64,000 nucleotides of DNA from Takifugu bimaculatus (taxonomy: Eukaryota; Chordata; Actinopteri; Tetraodontiformes; Tetraodontidae), in assembly GCA_004026145.2 (NCBI GenBank), contig CP034986.1:9275197-9339196 (forward strand). The letters are read 5' to 3'. Positions within the stretch are counted from its first letter, which is position 1. Each line of letters starts with the position of its first letter. Both the position numbers and the translations under genes were made by a program. The notes below the pieces were generated by a model. It was not told the DNA's origin. It did no database searches and saw only the letters and a program-made list of their open reading frames with translations. This document shows, piece by piece, positions 50,001-62,702 of this stretch.

Positions 50001-53000
50001 AGATTAAAAGAACAGGTGATGGGGCTAATTAGTCATTAGCAAAGAGATTAAAGTCCCAAATGACAACTGTGCACTTTACAAGGTCATAATTTGATTAAAG
50101 CTGCTTCCTGTTGATGGAGGAAGCTTCTGCGAGATGATTAACTTTCTCCTCTACCTCATTCTTTGGTCCCATTTCCAGTTTTAGCATGTAGAAACGCAGA
50201 TAATGGACCGTGCTCAACCCAACAGTGAGAACCGAGTCAATATGCTTCCGTCTGAAGCCGTAAACCTTCTAGTTTCCAGTGTTTTTACAGTCGATCTCTT
50301 TAATCTCCTCCAGTTTTAATTTGGGCTTATTGCAGAAAGTCAAGGTTGACAAACTCTGATTGCCTAATTTGAAGTTTAATTGCACAGCGACGCTGATAGA
50401 GATGTTAGTTGCCTCCGTGTCAACTTGAAGTTTCCTCTTCAGCCAAGTTTGCGTTCTTATCGGAGGCTAATATTTCATGTCTTTGCTCGCGTTAAGAAAG
50501 TTCTAAAGAGTTAAAGAAGCACAAGAGTGATCTTCACCTGCCGAGAAGGCTCAGCTAACTGTAGCGTGTTCGCTCTGATTCCATGACATTAGCACGGATG
50601 CTAAGCCGCGTGCGATGCGCTTGTCTTCAAACGGAGCTGCAGCTCTTCAGAGACGTGACGGTTTAAAGCGGCTGATGCCGGCGTTCCTGGCTGCGAATGC
50701 TAAAATCGCACAGCCAAGCTAACGGCTCACCAACATGATGGCGACGTCATGAGGTCGGGTCACAGCTGAGGGTCATCGTTCCAGTGTTCCAGCGTTCCAG
50801 CTCTCCCAGCGTTGACCAGCAGGGGCTCTGGAGCTGGAGTCCTCCCTGGTCACGGCTCCTCGGTGGCCTGTCCTTCACCTCTTCCCACTGAATCACCTTC
50901 TCCCCCTCCTTTGTTTACTAGTTGCTGTTCTCCACCATCAATTATTGATGGAGGTCAGTAACAGAGCAAAGTCACCCCATCTCAATTTTTAATGTATAAT
51001 ATACCACAGATGGCATAACCCTCCACTTTCATGCTTTAAGAGGCAAATACTTCCCCGCCTGCCTCTTTATAAAGAGGTCCTCCCTCAGGTCCTCTGAGAG
51101 CCACAGCGGAGCTTCATGTGGAGGTCCCAAATGCACTCAGACCACCCTAAACCTCAAACACTGAACGATTCCGGTTGACCTTCCACGTGGTGTTTAGGAG
51201 CTGTAATAATCTCCGACAGAGTGAAGGAAACCCGAGGCGGAGCCGGAGGAGGGGGCTCAAACAGGAATAAAGCTCCAGACGTTGACGTTAGCATCCACGG
51301 AATTTTGGGGTCAGCACTCTTCTGATGGATGTGGTTTAATAATTGATGCAGGTGACACAATTTTATCAAACATTCATCTGAACGATGGCGTGAGATCAGT
51401 GCTTCCGAAAAAAAAATGGTGTTTTACAGACAACTTGCAATTCTTTCTGAGACATTTTCTTTTTCTGGGATCATTGTGCTTTAGCGTTATGCTAATAAAC
51501 ACAGCAGGGTCCTTAAACTGCCCCTGTTGGTTACAGGAAGTTAAATTCAACAAACATCTGCTAATGTGGAGAAAACCCCGAGTCATGGCGGGGGATATTG
51601 TTAATGCTATAAAAACGCACGTCCACTTCCTTCGTCACGCAGTTTAATCCACAACCCGATGATGTTTTCTCCATCGGAAGTGTCGGGCGGCGTTGAGCCG
51701 GCTCTCCTCCCTCCATCCTCGCGAACAAGCGCAATCGTGCTGCCTTGTGCCTGGAAGCGACCCGCTAAAGAAGCTAGCGACGATGGAAAGTGGCGGTTAA
51801 GCGTTTGGATGTGATCCGTCGATGGGTTTGTCCACGAGGTCGCGGCCCCGTCACGCGTCAGTGCTTCAGAGTGCTCTTTAGCTGTAGCGTACCACCCTCA
51901 GGTTCCGGCGCCATTACATACGTTGTTGCCTCGGCTTTCCAAGGTTTTGACACCAGCTCATTATTAAATGATGGGAACCTAAAATAGCTAGCATGTACGT
52001 CAACGTAGCGACGTCAGTCTGAGATGTCAACCCCCGGTCAATGTACAGAAATACCTCGTGTTCAGCGAGACATAAATAGACCTAAATATTTTCTGATTTC
52101 TCACCTGCGTCCTGGTATCCGTGCCTTCCTCTGGTGATGCACCTGTGCGACCTGACACGTCAGCTCTCGCTAACCCAGAGTTTCGAGTTTTAGTTTTTGT
52201 TCCAGTATTTTTATATATCCGGACGTAACGACCTGAACCAAGAAACGCTCCCCGGCTGACCTGTGGTCCAACAAGCTGCTCAAAGGCGGCGTCCAAATGA
52301 AGAAAGAACACGGGAAACAGTTGAGACGCTCCCAATTTCAGCCATTCCGTGTGAGAAAATAGAAAAATTCAGCCTCCCCTTCCGTCTGTGGGACCACATC
52401 AACTATTTTCTCTCCCCACTCTGAAAGCAATCATTTTACAATTGATTTTCATGGCTCAGAGAGAAATAATGGGAATTCTTTCTAATGTAGAAATGTATGT
52501 GTTCCTTTTGGTTAACCAGAATAGACCATATTTCAAGCTTGTCAGTTAGATACCCCCCCCCCCCCCAAGTGACACCTCATCACCTTTTAAAATCAATCGT
52601 GCGTTTTCATCCTTCTGGAATGATGGAAGCGGGTTTGGTCCAAGTTTGTCCAAGCTCTGGCTCTTCAGGGGTGCCACCAGGGTCCCAGGTGCTTGTTACT
52701 GGGGGGTTAAATCTGAGGGTTCTGAGGGGAGATCCATATCTGCAGGTGCCGGTGCCGGTTTAGAGCAGCGGCTCCGGGATGAGCCTGAATCCATTTAGCC
52801 TGGGTTTATCAATCAGGAGCTGTCGGGGCCCCGCGCCCTGCCCAGGTGCCATTACTGTACCATTACATACCAGATCCCCCAGTTTATTACCACTATAGGT
52901 GAGTGTCAGCGTTATTAATGGCGGCCGGTGAAGGAGCTTATTGATTGACAGAGGAGGAGGAGAAGAATGTTCCTTTAGTCTGAAGCCTCCTGGCAACAGA

Positions 53001-53080
53001 AATATCCGAATATTTGCTTTTAAATGTCGTCAGTATTGGAAACAGACCGAGAGTTTGAGGGGAAACTGAGGAGGTTTCTT
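47013..53080. other. Intergenic, no gene recognised
   Basis: Several C-runs (for example 47850-47861, 48080-48098, 49499-49509 and 52553-52566). A 16-bp palindrome CAGCTGTGCACAGCTG lies at 49338-49353. AT-rich unique blocks near 50030-50480 and 50930-51060 resemble non-coding regulatory DNA. No exon is supported. Confidence 0.7.
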
Positions 53081-53800
53081 CTTTCCGTTCCAGCCTTTGG
53101 TCCACCTGCTGCTTCAGACCATCACGTCTTCAGAGCTGTGAGTTGTCAGTCAGGTCATTTCTGTCCTCCAGCTGCTGCTCTGTCTCATGGCTGTTGAGCT
53201 CTTCCTTCCTCATTTTAAACCTTTTGGTCGAATCCAGCAGGTGAGCACGTTCATGTCTTCTCCAGACTGTTGTGGTTGGTTCTTGTGTTCCTCCTCTTTC
53301 TTCAGCAGTTCTTCATCAGCCTGACCAGGTTGACCTCCAGCTGGTGTCCTCTCACCTTGTCTTCAGTGTTCCCTCTCTTCTCCTCTTGTTGGGCTTTGCT
53401 CTCACAGCTTTCTCATTTGCTGATGTCTTTGTTGCTCTTGACTGATGTCCGACGGTCCCGATCCTTCCTCTTAACGATACTGGGCCAAGTTTTTATTCCT
53501 GCCCCAACACTGGGGACTTTCTTTCTTTCTTCTCCGACCTTCTGAGGTCTGACCCAGGCTGTGATGCATCAGGAACATTGTATTTCCTGTCCTGCAGGAC
53601 AGTCCCAGCAGCTGCCAGAGGTTTCTTTTCCAGTTCCATGTCCTCTGATCCCGACTGTGGGACAAATTTTCTTTCCTTTTCCTTGATGTTTCAGTGCTTT
53701 TACACACTCACAGGACCCTTCAAATACCTCTGCCGTCCCCGCAGGAGCCGCTTCATCCACGCCGCCAAAGTCCTCGTCACCGTGTCGACTTTTTGTCAAG
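53081..53800. other. Strand-biased segment, purine-rich on the minus strand
   Basis: The + strand is dominated by C and T for about 700 bp without being a simple repeat. The minus strand gives Lys/Glu-rich fragments in shifting frames, such as KKEEEHKNQ and EDMELEKKPL, broken by stops. It may be a decayed coding or transposon remnant, or just a compositional bias. No family is recognised. Confidence 0.3.
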
Positions 53801-56450
53801 CGATTATGGCTTTTGTCCCTGGCGATCTGGCCGGCGTCCCCGTTACTGTTTGCCGACTTTCTGAGGCCCCGTCCTCAAAAGTCCCATCTTCTAGCTTTCA
53901 TCTAGTCTCCCTGAGCCGTCTGAGCTGTGTTGCTTCCTCTAACGGAGGCTCCCAGCTCACCTCTGACAGATTTAGCCGCTCTTGAACGCCGCCGCATCGG
54001 TCACGTGCTGCGATCACATGACCGCGCTGCTCCGATTCTGTCTCTGTAAACACGGCAGCTTTCATGTTTGTAGTCCCGCCGCACGCTGATTAGCGTCAAT
54101 CAGAACTCAAAGCGGGAGATGAAAGACCTTCGACATGACGCCAAAGCCGCCGTGACGCTCGGACAATAAATTAAGATGTCAGAAGCAATCAGAGGCGGTT
54201 CCTCCGGGGTGGGGGGCGGGGGGCGGGGGGGTCGTAAGCGCTTTCATCAGGGCCACGCTTTGTCGAATTATCCTCAGCAAGTGTCGAGGCCAATCTGCAT
54301 GCGGTTCCTCTTGAAACGCGAAGGAGACAAAAGTCCCGCGGTTCTCGCGTTGGCCGGCGGAATATCAACGAGCGATTAGCTTAGCTGGGGCGGACGTGGA
54401 CGCTCATCAGTGAGCGTTCTTTCACCAGCTTTATGCCAAACTGGGGGAGGGTCCGTCTGCTGGGAGGTCATACTGGGTGTGTTGGGACCTCTGGAAGACT
54501 GGGTTCTCCAGCACAGGAACACACCTCTGGACAGGTCTTCACAGACGGTTAGGCTAATGGGGCTAATCCTGATTGAGCGAGCGCACGGTGATGAATGTGT
54601 GCGCGGTGGTGCAACGAGAGTCCTCACTGCATTAAAAAGCATTTCTCATTGATTATTGAAAACGGAGCAGCGCCCTGCCAGGAGGTGCAGGCGGCTACAG
54701 CGGAGGGGGTGTTGGGGCTGCGTGTAGAGTTATTTGGACATGCATCTTTGGCCCCGACAGCCTTTTTGTTGTGCCAAGATCTCCGTGTGGGAATACGCCG
54801 GCGGCCCGTTCTTAATTCCACAGCTGAATAAATTATTCACTCCCGACTAACAGCGATTAATTACGTCTGTTTTGTTCTTCCCGCTGAGAAAATCAGACTA
54901 GAATCGACGGCAGACTTTGACCCTCTGTTTTTGCTCAGAAGTCCTAGCGGCGTTTCGGAGCAAACAAAACCGCTTGATATCGGACAAGTTTAGAGGGCAC
55001 TTTGCAAGCACAGGTGAGTCTGTCAGCTAGCGCCGACGTGCTAATGGTCCTGCTGAGGCGGGGTTTGTTGGCCATTTAAGGATTCCTTTAACCACAGTTT
55101 TGAAACGCTGCCATGATTCCGTTCACGCTGCTAAAATGGAGCCTTGTCTGAGCTCGTCTCACTGACTCGCGGTCAGAGCGCCGCAGATGTCGGAGCGGCC
55201 CGAGCGGAGGGATTAAAGCAGTCGTTGGGAGGATTGACGTTCGCTCGGGATGTGTTCCGGAACCCATCCGAATGCGTGCGGACAGCGGTTCAGTGAAACC
55301 CGAGAGCGGCGGCAATTAAACGTCTGGCTGCCCGACGCGTCTCCGGTTGCCACTGGAAGCGTTTCGGGGGGGTTAAATTAATAACACGGGACAGATTTAG
55401 CCACTAAAATGCTGCTTCCTGTATTTTTCTGCGTGTTTGTGGACAGTCCTGGCGAGTAGGCAGATGGCGACCAGAGGCTTTAGCGCGCCGCTGTCGAGGG
55501 GGGGGGGGGGGTCAGATGTAAGGCCCAGGAGATTTCAGCTATTGCTTCACAGCTAATGGAGGAGGAGGAGGTTATCTCCCCCTGGCATGTGTGCCCCACG
55601 TGGATCGGTGCCGGCCCGTGTCGGTAATGACGGGGGCGGACTGTGGCCTCCGGCGGTCCCTTTGTGGTCTCGTCACAGTCCAGGAGGCTCGTCTGCAAAC
55701 TTCTGACTGTTCCAAAGAAATGGATGACTTAGTAACTGGACAAAGTCCTTCAGCTCACCTCTTTCCAGGGGAAAAGTCCGAACCTGCTGCACGGCCGAGG
55801 CCCTGTTTTTGGATGCATGTGGCCTCCCGGCGTCAGAGCACAGGTGCACTAGCGGCACGGCCAGTTCCAGCAGGTTACTGGCCGACAGATGGAGAGGAAG
55901 GTGCTGGGTGCTGGGGGGGGGGCAGGGGGGTTGGGAGGTCTGGAGCCGGTTCCATTTATGAGCATCATCAGAAGAACCTGATATTTCAACACAGACAACA
56001 AATGTCTTTCCTTTGCTGTAGCATAAAAGGGAACAACGACCTGTCTGGCCTGCTTCCAGTATTGTGGGTACCTGTGACAGACTTTAAAAATGTGGAAAAT
56101 AAATCTTTACATTTGAGCAGAAACAGTCTCCAGACAGTAAATGGACAAATATTTCATGCTGTGGAAACCAGGAAGGCTCTGCTAGCCAAGCTAGCATCAC
56201 AATCCCAAAGTTCAGTCATGCAAATCCCAAAAGACAGAAAGGAAGTGTCCCGGTTGATTCGGCAGTTTCCGACTAAAGGATGGTTTTGTTCCTTTTTCAC
56301 CTGTTCGATCGATGGGAGCGTCGAGCGGCGGCTACCAGGCTAGCTGGCTGCCCTGTCCTTCCGTGACACCGTCCGACTGGGTGGACAGTCAATCACATCT
56401 CTTTTTGCCCGTCAGTGGCTGCTGGGCGACTCGCACCCCTGATGTGACGG
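53801..56450. other. Intergenic, no gene recognised
   Basis: Includes a G-run at 55499-55510. The longest frame is 250 codons at 55591-56343 (+), with no recognised domain or splice context and a Gly-rich low-complexity section. Confidence 0.65.
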
Positions 56451-56454
56451 CATT

Positions 56455-56960
56455 CCTCCTTCACGAGGGCAAATCGGATCATTAATATTAATTGTGAACA
56501 GGAGGAAAAAGGTGGGGGAACCGGGATGTCAGCGGTTGGCCAAATCAGCTCTTATGGAGTCTAATACTGTGGCCCCTCTGTCGGCCTCATATTTTCCATT
56601 AATCTGCACCGCATGAATACTAATAGCCCCGGTGGCTTAATGGCCCTGCCCAAATCCCCGTGTTTGATTTCCACTCCTCAAAGTGACCTTTTCCCCATGC
56701 TAATGGGCTTACCTGCGCTAGCACATGTCTGAACATGAGACGAGAAGGCTCCGCTCTGTGTGTGGAGATTTCCAGTTTTCCGGGGACAAATACTCGTACC
56801 GGCGCCCAAACGCACGTCTGACGGACGGCGCTCGCCACCTTTTCATCTGGGTTAGCAGCCCATTATGAAAGGAACGGGCAGCAGCCAGCCCATAATGACC
56901 TGCGGGCTGCCCATGCAGGGAAGATTCCCTTAGTTGGGAATTATGGCCTGGTCTAGGAAG
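56455..56960. promoter_or_regulatory. Candidate conserved non-coding block
   Basis: Unique sequence with repeated AT cores (ATCATTAATATTAATTG, TCCATTAATCTG, GAATACTAATAG, CATGCTAATGGG, CCCATTATGAAAGG). It contains no simple repeats over 500 bp. It looks like enhancer-type DNA and is unproven. Confidence 0.28.
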
Positions 56961-59900
56961 GTCTGGGAACCTTTCAGACTGGAGCGTTGCAAACACGACA
57001 GGGGCAGCAGAAAGATCTGGAGATAAGGTACATTAAACGTCACGTGCACACTCAAAGGTTCGTTTTGTGCACGTGTGTGTTTGTGCTCCGCTCACACACG
57101 CTGTGATTTGTCAGTTGCACGTGCTGGCGCACAAGGTTCCCTGCGAGCTAGCTCCAGGTGAACCTGACAATGCTAATTAGCTTTTTGTCTTTCAGGTTAG
57201 CAGTGTGTAATAACAGGTATATGACACAGGAAGGAAAAGCAGAAAATCCATAGAAGCAGAACCGGTTTGCTTGACCCAGTTCCAGCCCAGGACACATAAA
57301 CCAGCCTTCAGACCTTCCAGGGTTGATTTAGATGATCCTCAAATTAGGACTGTCAGTGGACGATGGGAGGGAACGGCGGGACCGGGAGTCCAGCTAAGAG
57401 CGGACCGGTGACCAGACAGGTTCTGGAGCTTGTTTGGGCCAAAAACAACCCACCAGATTCAGCCTCGGAGCTCCCCCTCAGCCCTGCCTGACCTGTTTCT
57501 GCCCCTTTAGTCTGTTATCACCCCCCCCCCCCAGCCTCCTCCCACCGCTCGCCGTCAGGTGTCGGGACCCCCCGGGGCGTCGTCCTGTGACGGCCAGCTC
57601 AAACCGCCCCCACAGGTTTGCGGGCAGGTGAAGAGGGCTCAGAAATCTGGCGGCGCACCACTCCAGCCCGGCGCTAAACGGGGCCGCTTTAGGGTCTCTG
57701 GCGGGACGCTTCATTTCGGCGGCGGGTAATTGAATGTGAGTGGGGGGTTGGATGGATGGGCGGCGTGCGTGACAGGATGGGACGCCGTATTTATGGCGCT
57801 GGTGGAAAATCACAGGCCTTCGCTCTCCAGCCATCATTCTCAGGATCCCGGCCTTTTATGTGAAGATGCGACGGGATGTGAAGATATACAGCCGAGCCGG
57901 TGAGGGGGGGGGGGGGGGTGGGGGGGGCTCATTCAGTATTAAAGCCTTGGTTCCCGTTATTGGGCGTCGCAGGAATGGAACGAGATCCTTCACGTCGGGC
58001 TTCCTAAACTCTTCCCTTCAGATTCTTGTGCCGTTCCTCTCCTGCTATCTTGTTTTGGATCATCCAGGACCACGGTGCAGCCGGAGGCCCAGGCCAGGGT
58101 CAGCACCCCCCCCCAACCTCCTACTTTAACAGCTCAGCCCCCAGGCCTGCACCTGTCATCCTTGTCATCCCCTCATCATCCTCTTTTTTCTCCTCGCCTC
58201 GCCCTCTTCATCTGCCGCACCTATCGCTGCGTTTCCAGGCTGCAGCCATTCTTCCCGTCTTTCATCGCCCTCCTCTCCCTCGCTCCTCTCCAAGGCCGGT
58301 CTTTATCAGAGGCGCTCTCACAGCCCACTCATCCGTGGGGCTCATCCATCACCATCATGAAGAAAGAGTGAGGGGAGTCGGCACAAAGACCAGAGGAGGA
58401 AAAGTGATGCACAACAGCGGCAAGAGCCAAAAGTCGGGTGTCTGAATCAGACGGGAAGTTTCTAGGGGGAACGGATGGCCAGATCGCCGCGGAAACGGAG
58501 GAGAGAATGCGGGAAGGTGAGGACGGGGAGGCAGCCTCGTCTCTGACAGCCATATCTCAACTGGTCTCCGAGAGAATAATCCCACGACATGAAATTCGCT
58601 CGTTTCCTCCCATCAATGCCCGTCTTTTCCCGCTAAAGTAGCCGCAACCATCCCGACAGGTGGTTTCCGCTGACCTGCGCTGGTCCTTTCATCCCCGGCT
58701 GTTTGTCTTGGCTGTTTGGGTCTGAACGTTCTAACCGTGAGGGTCTAAAGTGGAGTTAATGGGGCGTGCCGAGGCCTCCGCCGGTAACGAGGCCGGCGAA
58801 TGTTGGACACTTCCGCCGGGCGTCTGGCCTGGAGACGCGGAGCGACACAGACGTCCCACAGCTGCTGTCTGAAGGGGCACGATTATTTTGGAGTACGACC
58901 GAATCGGTCAACAGGGTGGTGGTGGTGGTGGGGGGGGGCATCGAGCCGGCTGAGGTGGAACCAGAGCCGCGCTGCGTCCCGGCGCCGTCCTCCTGCGATG
59001 CCCAGAGGCGCCGACAGAGCGAACATCTGTCAATCAGGACGCAACATCTGCAGGAACCTGGAACCCCGGACGGGACCGGGCGGAGCGACGGAGCGACTTT
59101 AGAGCAGCGACGCAGCGGCGTCAACGGTGCCGCTCTGCCTGAGATCACGCGATGAGTTCCAGCACCATCAGCATGTTTATTAAAGGCAGCGCCTCCCTTC
59201 CGCTGGGCGCCGGCCTCTTTATCTCCTCCAGCCCTCCGTCTTTTCAATCGCTTCTTCATTTCAGCGCCACAAACATAATTAATGGCAGAGCGCAAGGAAG
59301 CATGTTGCTGCTTTATGGATTTTTGATGGTAATCTTCTGGATTAATTATGTGATATATGTGCCTTGTTAAGGTAATCAGGCTGGGGTAAATACAATGCAT
59401 GACCCCCCCCCCTCCCGCCTCCACCAATCAATTCGCTCCGTTCCCCAGGTCGGCTTCACGCCGCGGTCCTGCCAGGAACGAGGCTGTGGCGCAACGGCCA
59501 AAAGAGGGTCAAATGATTACAGGCGATTACGAGGATAATGGCGTGGCAGCGGCGCGGCGATCCCTCATCAGCGGCGCCATAATGGGCGCCGGCGTGTTTA
59601 GATGCATATATACTGTAAATTCAGTTTCATCAACATGGAAATTGGATTCAGGGCCGAGATAAATATGATGCGCACGTGGAACGGCCAATTCATTTGGATT
59701 AAAGTGTGTGTGTGTGTGTGTGTGTGGTGGCACACAGATGAGCACGCAAACAGCATCTGTGTGCGTCGGTGGTGCTGCTCTGCAACAGGAAGTGATGGCA
59801 GAGACGGCGGCGGACACCCGGTGGTCACTTTCTCCACGCGGGTAAACAAACCCGAAGACGCCGCCGGAGGCGAAGGAACGAAACCGCGGCGAATTAATTT

Positions 59901-62679
59901 ACGCACTGGGATCAACTGGCCTCGGTGAGCGATCCGCGGTGGGGAGGAGAAGCTAGCAGATCGTTTGTGAGCGCGCCGCTCCTCCGGGGTTCCGGCTGAC
60001 AGCTTTGATTTGAGTGGTGTGGTGGCAGAGGTGCTCCCAGGGCCTCATCTGTACCAGTAAATCACCCGACGTGCAAGCGTGGAAAAAGCCAGCGCATTTA
60101 ATTCTGTCGCAACGTGTTAGCGGTGTCGCGCGAGGTTTCGCTGAGGAGACTGATTAGCGCGACCGCCTCGGTGTGCTTACACGCTCACATGTATGCAGAT
60201 TTCACAGAATTCCAGCCCCTGTGATAAAACTGATTTATTCTTTCCCTTTTAACCAAATTAAGCTAGCGCGACAACGACACCGTAACGTAGCCTGATAGCG
60301 GCGCAAAATGGATTGAAGCGACGATGCTAAAGCCGGGTCGGCTGATTCTGGGAACCGAGGACGGTAAATAAACAGGTTTTCATTCTAAAAGGGACACCGA
60401 GATGAGAAAGGGAATCGGATTTCCTCCTGCAGAGATGCTACCTAATAGCTAGCTGAGATTTGAGCCCGTGGAGATGCTCCCGTGTTGATGCCTCGGCACC
60501 AGAATTCCCTTTAACATTCATTTTCTTGCGGTGTTTATGTGGGATATTCCTTCCCGAGGTAGCACAAATACAATATCGTCCTCTGCTTGGCGGAGCATTT
60601 CCCCAGAGAGGCGCCGGCCCGGTTAGACCTTGTTCTGTCTCCTCTTTGGTCTGATAATCAGTTATTGGGACTTCTGGTGCTGAAAACAGCCCACAAACAC
60701 ACAATGCTGCGGCCCCCCAGTGGAGCTCGGGGCCATTCACGCCGCCTCTGGGCACCCCCCGGACGCCGATATGGCCCGTTGGCGTGAGCCACACGTGGCT
60801 GGCACCATTGTCCCGTATTAATACGCTATCGACCCGGGCAGATGCGCTTTATCAATGGAAGGTGCCGCCGCACCAGAACCTCCCGGGCCGTATTGATGCG
60901 GGGGGGCACCGGAGGAGAGCGGTAATGGATACATAGCCAGCAATAAGAGCAGCAGCCACTCTTGGGAGAGAAGCAAAGAGGATATTTTTGTTTTTTCCCC
61001 CTCATCCATAATCTTTGAGCAGCTCCAGGGTCCTATAGGAAGCCTCGGCACGGTCCTGTTCTCCGGCCGGAGCGTCCGCAGAGGGTTGGGGTTGCTATTT
61101 CAGTTTCTGGGCATGATGGATTATTTCTCCATCTCCTCCTCCTCCTGTCGCTGGAGCCTCTCAGCCGCCGGACCGATTTGGCAAATATGAACGTATATGC
61201 TGATATTTATGGATTCAGATTCAGGGGCGGGGGGGGAGGGGGGAGCGGGAGGCCGGGTTTATCTCAGCACTTTGCCGTCCCCCGATGCCTCCTCTATCTG
61301 TAAATATCTGCCCACAGCCATGTCGGGGATTTATGTGAAGGTGACGGCGCCAGAACCGGCGGCCCGACTGTTTCAGTCGGCTTCATATCAGAGTGGAAAT
61401 AAATGAAATGGATCACGCATCCGTTCTGGAAAGAGGGCGCCTTTTCGCTCCGGCACGCCTCGGATGTGCCGTGTCTTGACGAGGTCTGAAAGGGATCAGG
61501 AAACTTCCTCTTGGGCCAAACGATGCTATGCTAATGCTGCGTTTCACGGGTCCCTTCTGGTCGTAGCTCCCATTTAAGCTAGCGGAGACCGCTGTCAGAC
61601 TTGGTTTTTCATACTGTGACGGTGCTGAGGGTCAATTAGGGGCTCACTATCACCTCTAAAGGCAGCAGGTGGAACTGCAGCACCAGCATCCTCATCGAGT
61701 AGCTTGTAGCACAGCAGGTTAGCATGAAACTGACCACAAACGTGGGAATATTAGAAGCTCCTCTTCGTCCTCTTCCACCTTCGTGTTTTCCGACCCACAG
61801 ATTTCTCCCTCATCGGCAGCGAGGAACAAACTGCACGCTAACACCAAAGCTGGCAGCAGGAAGGTGAGGAGAGCTGAGCGTGTCGGGAAAGATTTGGAGG
61901 TGTGGGTGGTCGGGAGCTAAAAGCAGAGCGGATATTTCCGCCCAGTCGGCTGGAATTTTCAGGTTAATGCAAATTTTGGTCTTTTGGTGTTGGCTGTGTA
62001 ATCAGGAGACTGTTTGCCAACACGCCGCCGATAATAACTCGGCTCTGTTCGGCGGCTCCTACGCGGCCAAAATTCAATTAACCCAGATTTGAACACGAGC
62101 GCTCTGGGTCACCGTGCACGGCTCCGCTGCTGTTTTGATAATGCGACTCGTTTGCGAACAGCTCGCGTTCGCGTTTTAATTTTTGCAACAATTTGCTGCT
62201 TCTGCCCGGACCTTATCGAGGGGGGGCGGTGGAAAACAACATCTTGGCGGGTTAGCGCGCCGCTCCCGGAGACAGGAACCCATGTTTGGGCTCCTCTGGG
62301 CTGCCTGATGCTTCCAGGAGCAGAGGCTGTCTGCTGGATGACAACGTCTCAATGCTGGACCGTGTGCAGCGTGCTGACAACCGCCGCCGCCTCTGCTGCC
62401 AGGCGGCGGCTCCACGCCGCCTCGCGCTCTTCCTGGATGCAGGCTGATGTCCCGTGAGAGCTGACCTAAAAGCTTCAGGTGGCTGGCAGCCTTCCCCCCC
62501 CCCCCACAGCCCCCCCACCCCCGCCGCTGGTGGACAGATCCCTAGATGGATGGATGGCTGAACAGATAGAGAGGGACACGGCAGGAAGAGCCGACAATTT
62601 CATTTCCCATCTGCTCCGTTAGTGCAGCATCAGCAGGTGTTTCATTCCCTCACCCCTTTTTTTTTTGGTCTCTGTTCAA
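56961..62679. other. Intergenic, no gene recognised
   Basis: Contains three CACGTG E-boxes in 57041-57123, C/G-runs near 57521 and 57903-57928, a (TG)n run near 59705-59726 and scattered AT-rich blocks (for example 59270-59400). No exon is supported. Confidence 0.65.
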
Positions 62680-62702
62680 CCCCCCCCCCCCCCCCCCCCC
62701 CC
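62680..62702. repeat. Poly-C run (about 23 C)
   Basis: The longest homopolymer in the window, followed by further C-runs to 62722. Length may be uncertain. Confidence 0.9.
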
